Shown here one piece after another: positions 44,801 to 53,500 of a stretch of DNA of 64,000 nucleotides. Source of the DNA: Isosphaera sp. GTDB taxonomy: Bacteria; Planctomycetota; Planctomycetia; Gemmatales; Gemmataceae. The translations under genes were made by a program, and so were the position numbers. Positions within the stretch are counted from its first letter, which is position 1; each line of letters starts with the position of its first letter. The notes below the pieces were generated by a model. That model worked only from the letters and a program-made list of their open reading frames with translations. It searched no databases and was not told the DNA's origin. The stretch lies in the NCBI GenBank assembly GCA_013822345.1, contig PNKH01000020.1, positions 1-64,000 on the forward strand, written 5' to 3'.

Positions 44801-45294
44801 AGGCGGAGAAGGGCGAGACGACGGTGGACCCGCTGAAGGAGGCGGTGACGCTGTTCGCCCCGCCGGTCGCGACGCGGTGGAAGCTGGAGGGCGGGCGGGA
44901 GTCGCCGTACTCGAAGGAGCTGCGGAAGTTCTACGGGACGAACCCGGCCCCGGGGGTGGCGTTCGAGTACCTGGTGACGAAGCCGGGGAAGGCGGCTTCC
45001 TTGAAGGTGACGGACGCCGGCGGGGCGGTGGTGCGGGAGTTCCGGACGGCCCCGGCGGAGGCCGGGTTCCACCGGCTGGCGTGGAACCTGGCCGGGCCGG
45101 GCGGGACGGTCTCGGCCGGGACGTACCGGGTGGTGCTGACGGTGGACGGGAAGGAGTACGCGAGGACGCTGGTGGTCGAGAACGACCCGAAGGCGGACCC
45201 GAAGGCGGTGATCGGGTACGACATCCGGGTCCCGGGGACGGAGGACGACGAGGAGGAGGCGGTGCCGGCCCCGCGGGCGAAGGGGAAGGACTGA
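41815..45294 (+). CDS. Secreted BNR/sortilin-like propeller protein with two internal PDZ domains
   Basis: A 1159-residue exported protein. GTG at 41815 opens the signal peptide (RRPAFALLAAVLLLAPTTRA), followed by a short coiled coil (KEIADTEKQLAALQKRLDEL). Large propeller repeats with BNR Asp boxes follow (KTTNNGTTF, KSTDGGLKWE, KTTDGGKTW, YQSGDGGKTW, VTKDGGGKWE). Between blades, residues ~352-528, lie two PDZ domains, each with a Gly-rich loop and VxxGDVxTAxxG (AGLKKGDVITALDG and AGVKAGDVVTAVGG). The C-terminal 150 residues are beta-rich. Homologues are called glycosyl hydrolase or VPS10-like without proven activity. No sialidase catalytic set is evident. Confidence 0.88.
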   Translation: MSPRTPRTGRRPAFALLAAVLLLAPTTRADELDDVRKEIADTEKQLAALQKRLDELKSRTPAAAGTVPTDAVKKMAWRCIGPANMGGRVTALAVVESDPTTYYVATASGGLLKTTNNGTTFSHLFDKETTVSIGDVAVAPSDPKIVWVGTGEANPRNSVSYGDGVYKSTDGGLKWENMGLKKSFQVGKIIIHPKDPNTVYVAALGRLYGPNDERGVFKTTDGGKTWAKVLYVDDKTGAVELAMDPFDPNVLLAGMWERKRDGFDGVYGDASTWPSPDQYGPEVTYGPGGGLFRTADAGKTWAKLTGAKAAAGLPTVNTGRIGLDFSRKTKGLVYAIIDTENVGKGRTPLTVYMGMTSDTAKGGGVRVEEEPEADTPVGKAGLKKGDVITALDGTTVADYDDLMDFMTKKKPDDVVKFTARRGDKEQAFDVKLDAKKDDRPAAPPVIGVRFVRPGLTVDQVTEGGPAAKAGVKAGDVVTAVGGAKVADQKEVTVALGKLKAGEKVKVALNRGGTPVEVEVVPTAGPVRIPPTRPFQLAAVVGGQQPNVQKDQGKQGFQTGGVYQSGDGGKTWKRANSLNPRPFYFSQVRCDPNDEKVVYALGDLQVWRSSNGGEKFAASPARGVHPDHHALWINPKDSRHMILGCDGGFYATYDRGDNWDHLNVLALGQFYHVAVDNKKPYNVYGGLQDNGSWGGPSRTLRGTGPVNDDWLFLLGGDGFTCRVDPSDPDVVYATSQNGGMNRRNLRTGESRGIGRGPVKADEPLRWNWNTPFIVSAHNPGIFYCGAQYVFRSVKRGEDLKAVSPDLTASKKGTLTAIAESPRNPDVLWAGTDDGSVWVTKDGGGKWENVLDKLKAAGLPGPRWVSSIEPSRQAEGRCYVCLDGHRSDDDKPYLYLTEDYGATWKPVVGNLPAFGSTRVLREDTTNPSVLYCGTEFGVWASVNRGTSWANINGNLPTVAVHEVAQPTTASEIVVATHGRSVWVVDVASLRQMSARTVKAEKGETTVDPLKEAVTLFAPPVATRWKLEGGRESPYSKELRKFYGTNPAPGVAFEYLVTKPGKAASLKVTDAGGAVVREFRTAPAEAGFHRLAWNLAGPGGTVSAGTYRVVLTVDGKEYARTLVVENDPKADPKAVIGYDIRVPGTEDDEEEAVPAPRAKGKD

Positions 45295-45371
45295 CGGGGA
45301 CCCGGGCGAACCCGGAGCGTCGGCGACGGGGTGGCGGGTGGTGAGAACCGGTTGCCCGGGTCCGGCTTGGT

Positions 45372-45490
45372 GATTGTTGATGACGGCCATACCCCTGGGT
45401 TTGGGGGTATCATCAATAAGAACCCGACCCGGTTCTTTTATTGATGACGCCCCGAACCCCAGGGGTGTGGACGTCATCAATAAAAGAACC
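45372..45490. repeat. Two related AT-rich hairpins in tandem
   Basis: Unit 2 has perfect 19-base arms (GGTTCTTTTATTGATGACG at 45431-45449 and its complement at 45472-45490), enclosing ACCCCAGGGGT. Unit 1 (about 45372-45420) has ATTGTTGATGA/TCATCAATA-type arms enclosing ATACCCC/GGGGTAT. The units are clearly related but diverged. The gap 45295-45970 has no gene; it holds this element, the dispersed repeat at 45304-45340 and an R3 array. Confidence 0.85.
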
Positions 45491-45563
45491 GGCCGGATTC
45501 TTCCCCCGTCAAAATCCGGGCCGCCGGGCGGGGTTCGCCCCCGACTTGCCTCCCGACGCGCCC

Positions 45564-45887
45564 CCCCTCACCCGCCGGCGAGGCGCCGGCGACCTCTCCC
45601 CCGAAGCAGGGGCGAGGTGGGGGCACCGCGGCCCCTCTTCAGGTCACCGACCCGGGAGGCTGATGAGTGGACCGGCGGCCCCCACCTCGCCCCGCGCCGG
45701 CGGGGAGAGGTCGGCCGCGAGTCCGCGAGCGGCCGGGTGAGGGGCGCCACGCAGACGGTCGCCCGGCCGCCGACCCCGCCCACAACAGTCCCCGGCCCGG
45801 GAAGCTCCCGAGAAGACCGGAAGCCCCCACCTCGCCCCCGCTTCGGGGGAGAGTTCGGCCCGGCGCCCCGCCGGGCCGGGTGAGGGG
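45564..45887. repeat. Compound R3 repeat, copy C
   Basis: CCCCTCACCC (45564-45573) and GGGTGAGGGG (45735-45744) bound a first unit; a second half-unit with CCCCACCTCGCCCCCGC-type sequence ends GGGTGAGGGG at 45878-45887. The inner GC hairpins differ from copies A, B and D. Located ahead of the first WD40 gene. Confidence 0.85.
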
Positions 45888-45970
45888 GAACCACCTCCCG
45901 GGACGACCCGCGCGACAGCCCACCCCGGCCGCCCGCGGTACAATGGGGCCGGCCCGGGCGGGGGTCGGTC

Positions 45971-46870
45971 ATGCGGGTGCTGTCGGCGGGGAAGCGGGAG
46001 GTGGTGGCGGTCGGGTTCGCCCCGGGCGGGGCGGCCCTGGTCGGGCTGTACGACTGGGACGGGGCGTTCGTCTGGGACCCGGGTTCGGCCGACCCGCCGC
46101 GCCGGTGCCTCCCGGCCGGGCACTTCTACCCGCGCGCCCTCGTCTTCACCCCGGCCGGCGGCCTGGTCCGCCCGGCCGGGCCCCGGCTGGTCGCGGTCGA
46201 CCCGGCGACCGGCGACCGCTCGCCGCTGGGGCCGGTGGCCGACCGGTCGCCGGTCAACGACTTCGCCCTCGCCGACGGGCGGGTGGTCCTCCAGGCCGGG
46301 TCGTGGCACGCCCCGTCCCTGTCCGCGTGGCACCCGGCCGGGGACGGGTGGCGGCCGGGCTGGGCGGAGGACGTGGGCGGGCAGGCGGGCGGGCTGGCCC
46401 TGTCCCCGGCCGGGGACCGGTTGGCCTACCTGCGGCTCCGGTCGTACCGGCCGTGGCGGTACGAGCTGGCCGTCCGGGACGCCGCGACCGGGGACCCGGT
46501 CGCGGCCCGGGACTACCCGTACCGGTCCTTCCGCCGGCTCCACTTCCGCCCCGACGGCCGGCAGCTGGTCGCCGTCTGCGAGATGACCCTCTTGGTCTGG
46601 GACCTCGACCGGGACGGCCCGCCGCGGGCCGTCCGGAACGACTCCCGGAAGCACTTCACCGCGGCCGCGTTCCACCCGTCCGGGCGGCACCTGTTCACCA
46701 CCAGCAACGACACCACGGTGACCGTCTGGGACGCCGCGACCTGGTCGCCGGTCGCCCGGTACACCTGGGAGGTCGGCCGGCTGCGGAGCGTGGCGGTCAG
46801 CCCGGACGGGGCGGTGGCGGCCGCCGGGAGCGACAAGGGCCAGGTGGTGGTGTGGGACGTGGACCTGTGA
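45971..46870 (+). CDS. WD40-repeat propeller protein
   Basis: A 299-residue cytoplasmic protein without a signal peptide. It starts MRVLSAGKREVVAVGFAPGG and has degenerate WD40 units ending in W-D or equivalent: AALVGLYDWDGAFVWDPG, LHFRPDGRQLVAVCEMTLLV, FHPSGRHLFTTSNDTTVTVW, VAVSPDGAVAAAGSDKGQVV, closing with VVWDVDL. About six or seven blades fit the length. WD40 propellers mediate protein contacts; stand-alone bacterial copies have no fixed function. First of a tandem pair; the next WD40 gene begins 51 bases later. Confidence 0.85.
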   Translation: MRVLSAGKREVVAVGFAPGGAALVGLYDWDGAFVWDPGSADPPRRCLPAGHFYPRALVFTPAGGLVRPAGPRLVAVDPATGDRSPLGPVADRSPVNDFALADGRVVLQAGSWHAPSLSAWHPAGDGWRPGWAEDVGGQAGGLALSPAGDRLAYLRLRSYRPWRYELAVRDAATGDPVAARDYPYRSFRRLHFRPDGRQLVAVCEMTLLVWDLDRDGPPRAVRNDSRKHFTAAAFHPSGRHLFTTSNDTTVTVWDAATWSPVARYTWEVGRLRSVAVSPDGAVAAAGSDKGQVVVWDVDL

Positions 46871-46921
46871 CCTCCACAGATAGCGGCGGGCTTGCCCGCC
46901 GTGCCGCGGGGGCGGTGACCG

Positions 46922-47782
46922 ATGCGGGTGATCGAGGCGTTCGACAGGCCGGTGCGGGCGGTCGCGTTCTCCCCGGACGGGCGGTTCCTGGCCGCCGCGG
47001 ACCGGTACGAGGTGGCCGTCTGGCCGTGGCCGGCGGGCGCCCCCGCGGCTCGCGCCCGGTCCCCGGCCCCGGTCGGCCAAGTGGCGTTCACCGCCGACGG
47101 CGCCTGGGTGGTGTCGGCCGGCGACGCGGGGTTGTACTGTCACCCGACCGGGCCGGGCGACCGGGTCCTGCTGGCCACCTCCCGCCTCTCCGGCGGGGTC
47201 GCCGCGTCCCCGGACGGGAAGACCGTGGCCGCCACCCGGGCCGGGCACCGCCGGCAGGTCCGGTTGGAGCGGTGGGGCCTGCCGGGGTTCGCCCCGAAGA
47301 CCGGGTTCGACTTCTGGTCCCCGTTCGCCCGGCTGGCGTTCAGCCCGAACGGGGAGTTCCTGGCCGGGATCGGGCCGGACACGTTCGAGCTGCGGGTCGC
47401 GGTCAGCGGCGGGCTGAACGGGCGGCACCAGGTGCGGTACGTCGGGGACGGGTTCCTGGCGTTCTCCCGGGACAGCCTGACCGTGGTATTCGGGTGGGAG
47501 ACGGACCTGCACGTGATGGAGACGCGGGCCGGGAACCTGCTGCGGCGGGTGGCGTCGCCGGGGGAGGCGTTCCGGGGCGCGGCGTTCGTCGGCGGGCGGC
47601 ACCTGGCGACGGTCGACGGGACGCCGGAGCTGCGGGTGTGGTCGGCGGAGGGGTGGAAGGTGGAGCGCGGGTACGACTGGGGGGCCGGCGGGCTGACGTG
47701 CGTCGCCGCGGCCGCCGACGGGCTGGCCGGGGTGTGCGGGACGGAGGGCGGGAGCCTGGTCGTGTTCGACGTGGACGAGTAG
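46922..47782 (+). CDS. WD40-repeat propeller protein
   Basis: A 286-residue relative of the preceding protein, beginning MRVIEAFDRPVRAVAFSPDG. Visible repeats are FLAAADRYEVAVWPWPAGA, VAFTADGAWVVSAGDAGLY, RLAFSPNGEFLAGIGPDTF and the final TCVAAAADGLAGVCGTEGG before VVFDVDE. It lacks an export signal. Probably co-transcribed with the upstream WD40 gene. Partner unknown. Confidence 0.84.
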   Translation: MRVIEAFDRPVRAVAFSPDGRFLAAADRYEVAVWPWPAGAPAARARSPAPVGQVAFTADGAWVVSAGDAGLYCHPTGPGDRVLLATSRLSGGVAASPDGKTVAATRAGHRRQVRLERWGLPGFAPKTGFDFWSPFARLAFSPNGEFLAGIGPDTFELRVAVSGGLNGRHQVRYVGDGFLAFSRDSLTVVFGWETDLHVMETRAGNLLRRVASPGEAFRGAAFVGGRHLATVDGTPELRVWSAEGWKVERGYDWGAGGLTCVAAAADGLAGVCGTEGGSLVVFDVDE

Positions 47783-47820
47783 CGGCCCGAACCGGGGCGG
47801 GCGTCCGGGCGTCCGTCTGC

Positions 47821-48006
47821 GTGGCGCCCCTCACCCGCCGGCGAAGCGCCGGCGACCTCTCCCCAGCGGGGAGAGGCGGGGGCTGGCTGGCCTTCTCGCC
47901 GGCTTCCCGAGTCGGGTGCGTGCGGAGGGGCCGCCCGGCCCCCACCTCTCCCCGCTGGGGAGAGGTCGGCTCCGGCGCTTCGCCGGAGCCGGGTGAGGGG
48001 CGCCAC
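47821..48006. repeat. Large modular intergenic repeat, family R3 copy D
   Basis: The outer arms GTGGCGCCCCTCACCC (47821 onward) and GGGTGAGGGGCGCCAC (to 48006) enclose two hairpin modules (CCGGCGAAGCGCCGG and CTCCGGCGCTTCGCCGGAG) and GACCTCTCCCC/GGGGAGAGGTC blocks. It separates the second and third WD40 genes. Confidence 0.88.
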
Positions 48007-48048
48007 CCACCGAGTACCCCGGAGAGCCTCCCGCCCCGGAGGGCCGCC

Positions 48049-49014
48049 ATGTTCGCCGCCGCGACCGCGTCCACCCACCCGGTCACCCACCTCGCGTTCG
48101 ACCCGGCCGGCACCACGCTCGCGGTCGGCCAGCCGAACTACGGCGTCACCCTGTTCGACCGGGCCACCGGCCTCCCGGCCCGCACCCTGCCGCTGCCGCG
48201 GGTCGCGGGGTACGGGTCGGTCGTGTTCTGCGCCGGCGGGGCGCGGCTGGCGGTCGGGTCGCTGAAGGGCGTCCACCTGTTCGACGCGGCCACCGGCGAC
48301 CTGGTCGGGCACGGGGGCGGGTGGACGATGGCCGGGGCGGTGCTGGCCGAGGGCGGGGACGGGCTGGTGGCCGCGGTCCGGGGCGGGCTGCGGGACGTGC
48401 GGCCGTCCCCGCCCGCCGCCCGGTCGCTGTGGTCGCACGCCCGGCCGCTCCAGAGCCGGGCGGCGGTGGTCGCCCTGTCGCCGTGCGGGCGGTGGGGGTT
48501 CGGCGTCTACGAGCGGGTCCGGCCGTCGCTCATCGACCTCCGCACCGGCCGCGTCGCGGCCGCCCTCGACCACCGGTACCGGAGCCGGGCCGGGGTGGCG
48601 GTCACCTTCTCCCCCGACGGCGGGCGGTTCGCAGTGGCCGACGGGACCGACGTGACCGTCTTCGACACCCCCGCCGAGCCCGGGGCCGAGCCGGACGGCG
48701 ACGACGACGACGCGCCGCCGACCGTCGCCCCGCCGCCGCGGAAGCTGATCGAGCCGGTGTTCGTGCTGGGGCGGGCGGACGGGGAGCGGGGGCGGGAGTG
48801 GCGGCCGGCGGTGGCGTTCACCCCGGGCGGGGGCGGGCTCTTGGTGCGGCGGCCGCGGAACCGGGTGCAGCTGTGGGACGTGGCGGCCGGGGCGAGGGCG
48901 GCCGAGTGGGGCTGGCGGCTCGACTCGGTGACCTGCCTGGCGGTCGCCCCGGACGGGCTGACGGCGGTCGCCGGGGCGCGGTTCGGCCGGGTGGTGGCGT
49001 GGGACCTGGAGTGA
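48049..49014 (+). CDS. WD40-repeat propeller protein
   Basis: A 321-residue WD40 protein, beginning MFAAATASTHPVTHLAFDPA. Blades include LAVGQPNYGVTLFDRATGL, LAVGSLKGVHLFDAATGDL, VTFSPDGGRFAVADGTDVTV and LDSVTCLAVAPDGLTAVAGA, ending FGRVVAWDLE. An acidic loop with DGDDDDAPP at about residues 213-221 is an insertion. No signal peptide. It may form a functional set with the two WD40 proteins upstream, although a repeat intervenes. Confidence 0.84.
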   Translation: MFAAATASTHPVTHLAFDPAGTTLAVGQPNYGVTLFDRATGLPARTLPLPRVAGYGSVVFCAGGARLAVGSLKGVHLFDAATGDLVGHGGGWTMAGAVLAEGGDGLVAAVRGGLRDVRPSPPAARSLWSHARPLQSRAAVVALSPCGRWGFGVYERVRPSLIDLRTGRVAAALDHRYRSRAGVAVTFSPDGGRFAVADGTDVTVFDTPAEPGAEPDGDDDDAPPTVAPPPRKLIEPVFVLGRADGERGREWRPAVAFTPGGGGLLVRRPRNRVQLWDVAAGARAAEWGWRLDSVTCLAVAPDGLTAVAGARFGRVVAWDLE

Positions 49015-49017
49015 CGG

Positions 49018-49084
49018 GGCGAGCCGGGAGCGTGAGCGACCGGAGGGCCTGACGTTCTCCGGCCGCTCACGCTCCCGGCTCGCC
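49018..49084. repeat. Intergenic palindrome, family R4 copy 3
   Basis: Twenty-six-base arms (49018-49043 and 49059-49084) with one mismatch around a 15-base loop; outer sequence GGCGAGCCGGGAGCGTGAGC. It lies between convergent genes (WD40 and ATP-grasp), consistent with a terminator-like position. Confidence 0.87.
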
Positions 49085-49101
49085 GCCGGAGTCCCGGCCG
49101 C

Positions 49102-49833
49102 TCACGCCGGGACCGCCGCGTACCGCAACACCTCCAGCACCTCGGCCGGGTCGCAGCCGTAGATGCCGGCCCCCCACGCCGCGTTCTGCTCGACCACCGC
49201 CCAGCCGCGGCCGGCGATCACGCCGACGTCGAGCACCGCCGCCCGCGGCAGGTCGACCCGCCCGTCCGCGAGCACCGCCCGGACGAACGCCCCGGCCTCC
49301 GCCAGTTCCGCCCCGGACGCCTCGAACCCGTTGTCGCGCTGGAGTTCGCCGTCCCGCAGGTACACCGACAGCGCCCGGGCCTGGCGGTCGAGGACGAAGC
49401 AGCGGAACTCCTTCTCCCACCGCACGACCTCGGCGACGAGGACCGGGCCGTCCTCGTCGTACCCGTCGGGCAGGTTCGGGCCGGCGTACACCCGGGCGGG
49501 GAAGCTCTTGTCGTTCGGCGGCTTGACGAACGCCGGCTCGGCGAGTTGGCGGGCGGCGCGGAGGGTGGTGAGCGACACCCGCCGCTTGCGGAACTCGTCG
49601 GGGAGGCGCGGCAGCCAGTCGGTGGCCGGTTCGAGGAGTCGGAGGCCGAACTGCTCGGCGAGGGTCGGGCCGAACAGGGTTTCGAGGTAGAGGACGGGGT
49701 CGGGGACGGAGCGGAGTACGTCCGGGACGCGCCAGGTCGTGAGCCGTTCGACGCCCCAGCCGAGGCGGCCGGCGGCGCGCCACAGGGCCTGGGCGTCGTC
49801 GGTGAACCGGGGGGTGAGGATCAGGGTCGGCAT
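49102..49833 (-). CDS. ATP-grasp domain protein (DUF4343-like)
   Basis: A 243-residue protein starting MPTLILTPRFTDDAQALWRA, with the small N-terminal domain to about residue 85 and the ATP-grasp core after it: AEPAFVKPPNDKSFPARVY carries the nucleotide-binding Lys, VLVAEVVRWEKEFRCFVLD follows, and the metal-binding end is AAVLDVGVIAGRGWAVVEQN then AAWGAGIYGCDP. Such enzymes join a carboxylate and an amine or thiol using ATP; the substrate is unknown. The gene is 16 bases downstream of a 78-residue ORF on the same strand, in a likely operon. Confidence 0.8.
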   Translation of the reverse strand: MPTLILTPRFTDDAQALWRAAGRLGWGVERLTTWRVPDVLRSVPDPVLYLETLFGPTLAEQFGLRLLEPATDWLPRLPDEFRKRRVSLTTLRAARQLAEPAFVKPPNDKSFPARVYAGPNLPDGYDEDGPVLVAEVVRWEKEFRCFVLDRQARALSVYLRDGELQRDNGFEASGAELAEAGAFVRAVLADGRVDLPRAAVLDVGVIAGRGWAVVEQNAAWGAGIYGCDPAEVLEVLRYAAVPA

Positions 49834-49849
49834 CGGATCCGGCACCCGC

Positions 49850-50086
49850 TCAAGCGCGCCTTTGCCACAGCGGCAGTTCGCCCGGCTCGGCCGGGCGCCA
49901 AGCCGACGGGTCCACTCCCCACTCGTCTTCGGCGCAGAGCAGACCCGTCGGCAGGTCGGGCTGGAGGTAGTCGTGGGTGTTCCGCCCGGCGGCGTAGCGG
50001 TAGACCAGCACACCCTCCCCGCCGCCGTCGTCGACGATCTCGAACCGCTCGTCCCCGCGCTCGGCGACGAGCAACACCTTTTCCAC
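49850..50086 (-). CDS. Small conserved hypothetical protein next to ATP-grasp
   Basis: A 78-residue acidic protein (MEKVLLVAERGDERFEIVDD at the start). It has an N-terminal beta-rich half (VLVYRYAAGRNTHDYLQPDL) and an LLCAEDEWGVDPSAW segment. No signal, transmembrane segment or Cys-rich region. It precedes the ATP-grasp gene closely and may be its partner or substrate, but there is no peptide-precursor motif, so this is speculation. Confidence 0.65.
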   Translation of the reverse strand: MEKVLLVAERGDERFEIVDDGGGEGVLVYRYAAGRNTHDYLQPDLPTGLLCAEDEWGVDPSAWRPAEPGELPLWQRRA

Positions 50087-50134
50087 CTCGTAGCCCCCCA
50101 GACCCGGAAGCGGGCGGCGGTGCCGGGCGGCCGG

Positions 50135-50350
50135 TCACCCCTCGGCGGGGGCGTCGCCCGCCGAGGGGTCGGGGATCAGGCCGAGTTGCTTGCGGATGAC
50201 CTGGCCGAGGGTGTCCGCGACCTCCCGGTGCCGCGGGACGGGGGCCTGCGCCCCGGTCGCCGGGTTCCGGTACACGTCGTGCCGCCGGCCGTGGCGGACG
50301 AGCACGCACCCGGCCTGCTCCAACTCCCGGATCAGGTCCCGGCGCTTCAC
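50135..50350 (-). CDS. hicA: HicA-type mRNA interferase toxin
   Basis: A 71-residue double-stranded-RNA-binding-like protein. KRRDLIRELEQAGCVLVRHG then RRHDVYRNPATGAQAPVPRH holds the HicA catalytic His in the conserved position (G-x-x-H) and the loop that ends AQAPVPRH. HicA cleaves mRNA when free. It begins at a GTG overlapping the hicB stop (GTGA), and antitoxin-first order is seen here. C-terminal GDAPAEG is an unconserved tail. Confidence 0.87.
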   Translation of the reverse strand: MKRRDLIRELEQAGCVLVRHGRRHDVYRNPATGAQAPVPRHREVADTLGQVIRKQLGLIPDPSAGDAPAEG

Positions 50351-50553
50351 ACCTCGAGCTCCACCGGCTCCCGCTCGGCGCCGGCCGGGGCCGGCGTGCG
50401 CTCCTGCGTCACCATCAGGTCGTAGGCGTCCTGGATGTTCTCCCGGAGTTCGTCCAGGGTCTCGCCCTGGCTGAACACCCCGGGCACCTCCAGCAGCCGG
50501 CCGACGTAGAAGTCGCCATCCCGCCAGAACTCGAGCGTGAACCGTCCGCTCAT
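50347..50553 (-). CDS. hicB: HicB-type antitoxin
   Basis: A 68-residue partial-RNase-H-fold antitoxin: FTLEFWRDGDFYVGRLLEVP GV-type start, then FSQGETLDELRENIQDAYDL, the conserved HicB segment. It neutralises HicA and, in longer relatives, represses the operon through a C-terminal DNA-binding domain; here the chain ends after EREPVELEV with no such domain. It is located directly upstream of hicA. Confidence 0.87.
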   Translation of the reverse strand: MSGRFTLEFWRDGDFYVGRLLEVPGVFSQGETLDELRENIQDAYDLMVTQERTPAPAGAEREPVELEV

Positions 50554-50594
50554 GACCTCCCCCTCGGAACCTCGGGTCGCCACGGGTGACAGGG

Positions 50595-53500
50595 TCACGG
50601 CCGGGCGGCGGTCAGGGCGTCGCGGACCGGGCCCTGGATCGGCGCCAACGCCGCGTTCACCACCCGCGTCGGGACCGTCGACGCCAGCTCCCGCACCGCA
50701 CCCTGCCGGAAGTCGTCCCGGGCCTGGTCCGTCGAGCCGAGCCCCCACCGCGCCGCACCCAGGAAGTACCACCCCAGCGCGTCCGTCGGGTCGGCGTCCA
50801 CCGCCGCCGCCAGGCTCGCCGCCGCGTCCGAATACCGCCCCAACTTGTACGCCGTGATCCCCGCGTCCAGAGCCCGCGCCGCCGCCGCCGCGTCCCGCCG
50901 CGGCAACTCCACCGGCCGACGGAACGGCGCCTGACGGTCCGTCACCGACGCCAGCCCGACGTCCGCCGCCGTCGCCCACAACACCTTCTCCCGCGCCGCC
51001 GGGCCGTGCGCCGGGTTCGCCCGGGCCGCCTCGAACTCCGCCTTCGCCCCCGCCAGGTCGCCCTTGAACAGCAGCGCCAGCCCGGCGACGGTGCGGGCCT
51101 TCCCCGCGTCCGCCGACCCCGGCGGGGCCGCCGCCTGCGCCTTCCGGGCGGTCCTCAGCGCCTCCTCCGCGTCCGACGCCCGCCGCAGCTCCACCAGGAT
51201 CGGCAGCCACAGGTCCAGCGCCTGCCCCGGGCTGACCGCGTTCTCCCGGTCGGCCGCGATCTGCTTGTCCTTCTCGGCCACCCGCACCTTCTCCGCCGCC
51301 ACCGCGGCGTTCAGCACCCGCACCTTCTCCTCGAACCCCGCCGTCAGCTTCTTCGCGTCGGCCACGTACTTCTCGGCCGCCGCCTTCAGCTCCGCCGTCT
51401 GGTCGTCCTTCAGCTTGCCGACGGCCGCGGCGTGCCCCTCGGCCAGCTTCTTCATCGCCAGGGTGTGGTCGGCCGCCAGCCGCTTCGTCTCGGCCTCCAG
51501 CTTCGCGTCCGCCGCCCGGACCGCCGCCTCGGACTTCGTCAGCCGGCCGGCCAGGTCGAGCAGTTGGGCGGAACTCAGCCCGCCCCCGCCGACCGCCATC
51601 ATCCCCGGCGGGACCAGGGCGGACAGGGTCGGCCCGGTCGCCCGCTCGGCCGCCACCTTCTGGGCCGCCCGCAGCTCGTCCGGGCCGAACTTCTCGCCCA
51701 GCAGCTTCGCCCCCTGCAGCTCCTTCGCCACCGCCGCCACCAGGTCGTCGGCCGCCTTCCGCGCCTTCTCCTCGGCGTCCAGCTTCTTCTCGGCCGCCGC
51801 CTTCGCGTCGGCCTCCTTCTTCACCTCCCCCTTCAGGTCCGTCGCCAGGTCGCCGGCCACCTTCAGCTCCTTCATCGCGACGCCCAGCTTGTCGGACGTG
51901 TCCTTCAGGTCCTTCGTCGCGATGGCCAGTTTGTCGGACGCGTCCTTGAGGTCGGTCTTCAGCCCCGGCACCCCGGCGGCGGCGGCCCGGTCGGCGGCCA
52001 GGGCGGCCACCGCCTTGTCCGCCCCGTCCTTCTTGAACAGGTCGGCGACCGGCTTGCTCCCGTAGATCGCCGCCCGCAGTTCCCAGTACGCCTTCAGGTC
52101 GTCGCAGGACCGGGCGAAGATCTGCTCCAGCGGGTCCGACAGCGGGTTCAGCCCGCGGCCGGGGTTCGCCTTCGCCTGCTTCAGGTGCGCCGCCTTCGCC
52201 TTCACGATCTCGGCGGCCGCCTCGGCGAACTTCTCGCCCGCCGCCAGGTTCACCGCCTTCCAGAAGTGCACCCCGGCCTCCACCTCATCGGCCCCGGCCT
52301 TCGGGTCCGGCTGGAGCAGGGTGACGGCGAGGAGCAGTTGGTGGGCGTCGGCCGGGGCGAGCCGGCGGGCAGCCCCTTCCGGCGGCGGGGGCGGGGCCGC
52401 CGCCGGGGCGGTCGCGGCGAGCCGGTCGAGGGCGGCGTCGAAGGTGGCGGCGTAGGCCGGGAACCGGGCCCGGGCGTCCTCGTACGCCTTACGGGCGGCG
52501 TCCCGGTCGCCGGCCAACTCGTGGGCCACCCCGACCTGCACCGCGGCCTTGACCGCCATCCGCACGTCCGCCTTGGCGTCGGCCGCCACCGCCTGCAGCT
52601 TCTCCCGGGCCGCCTTCAGCCCGGCGGCGTCCGGCTTCCCGGCCTGGACGACGGCGAACAGCTCGGCCTCGCCGACCGCCGCCCGGACCTCCGGGTCCGT
52701 GTCCGGGAGGGCGGCGGCGATCTTCCGGGCCCCGGCGAAGTCCCCGGCCCGGACGGCGGCCGTCACGTCGGCCGGCTTCGGCGGCGGGGCCTCGGGGGTC
52801 TTGGGGTCGGGGTCGGTCTTCCCGGGCTGCGGGCGGGGTTGGGGCGCCTGGGCGGTCGGCTCGGCGTTCGGCACCAGCCCGCCGAAGTACACCCCGGCGC
52901 ACGCCCCGGCGGCCACCACCGCCCCGACCAGGGTGCCGCCGGCCCACGCCCCGGCCCGCCCGCGGGCCGGGCGGGCGACGGCCGCCGGGGCCGGGGCCGG
53001 GCGGGCGACGGCCACCGCCCGCGCCCGCCGCGCCGGGGCCGGCGCCGGCGCCGGGGGCGGGGTCGGCGGGGCGTCGGCCGGGACGACCGGGCCCTCGGCC
53101 GACGACCCGGACAGCCAGTCGATCTCGACCGACGGGTCGTCCTCGTCCCCCGGGCCCGGCCCGGTCTTGCCGGCCGGGGTCTTCGGCCCGGCCGACCCCT
53201 TGCCGCGGCCGCTCAGCACCCCGGTCGGCGGGCCGGCGGCGGCGGCCGGGTCGGCCCCGAGCACGTCCGCCTCGCCCGCCCCCCAGTCGAGCATCCCGGC
53301 AATCGGGTCCGGTTCCGGCTCGGGGACCGGGGTCTTCCGCGGGACCGACCGGGACGGGCTGGGCGGCCCGAAGATCCGGGACGCGGCCGCCTCGTCCTCG
53401 GCCGACGGGTGGTCGGAGAACTCGACCGACGAGTCGTCCTCGGCCGGGACCACCGAGGACTCGCCGAGGGCGACATCAGACGACCCGCCCCGGGGCTTCG

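Noticed and set aside
39382-45480. A 2032-codon minus-strand open frame spanning the BNR/PDZ gene and the S9 peptidase
   Set aside because: Only the last 741 codons match a family (S9 peptidase) with a signal peptide; the rest is a GC-rich shadow of the opposite-strand gene with no start signal.
49850-50086. The 78-residue protein as a graspetide or microviridin precursor
   Set aside because: It lacks a leader/core layout and the Thr/Ser-Glu/Asp core motifs; the idea was kept only as a weak finding.
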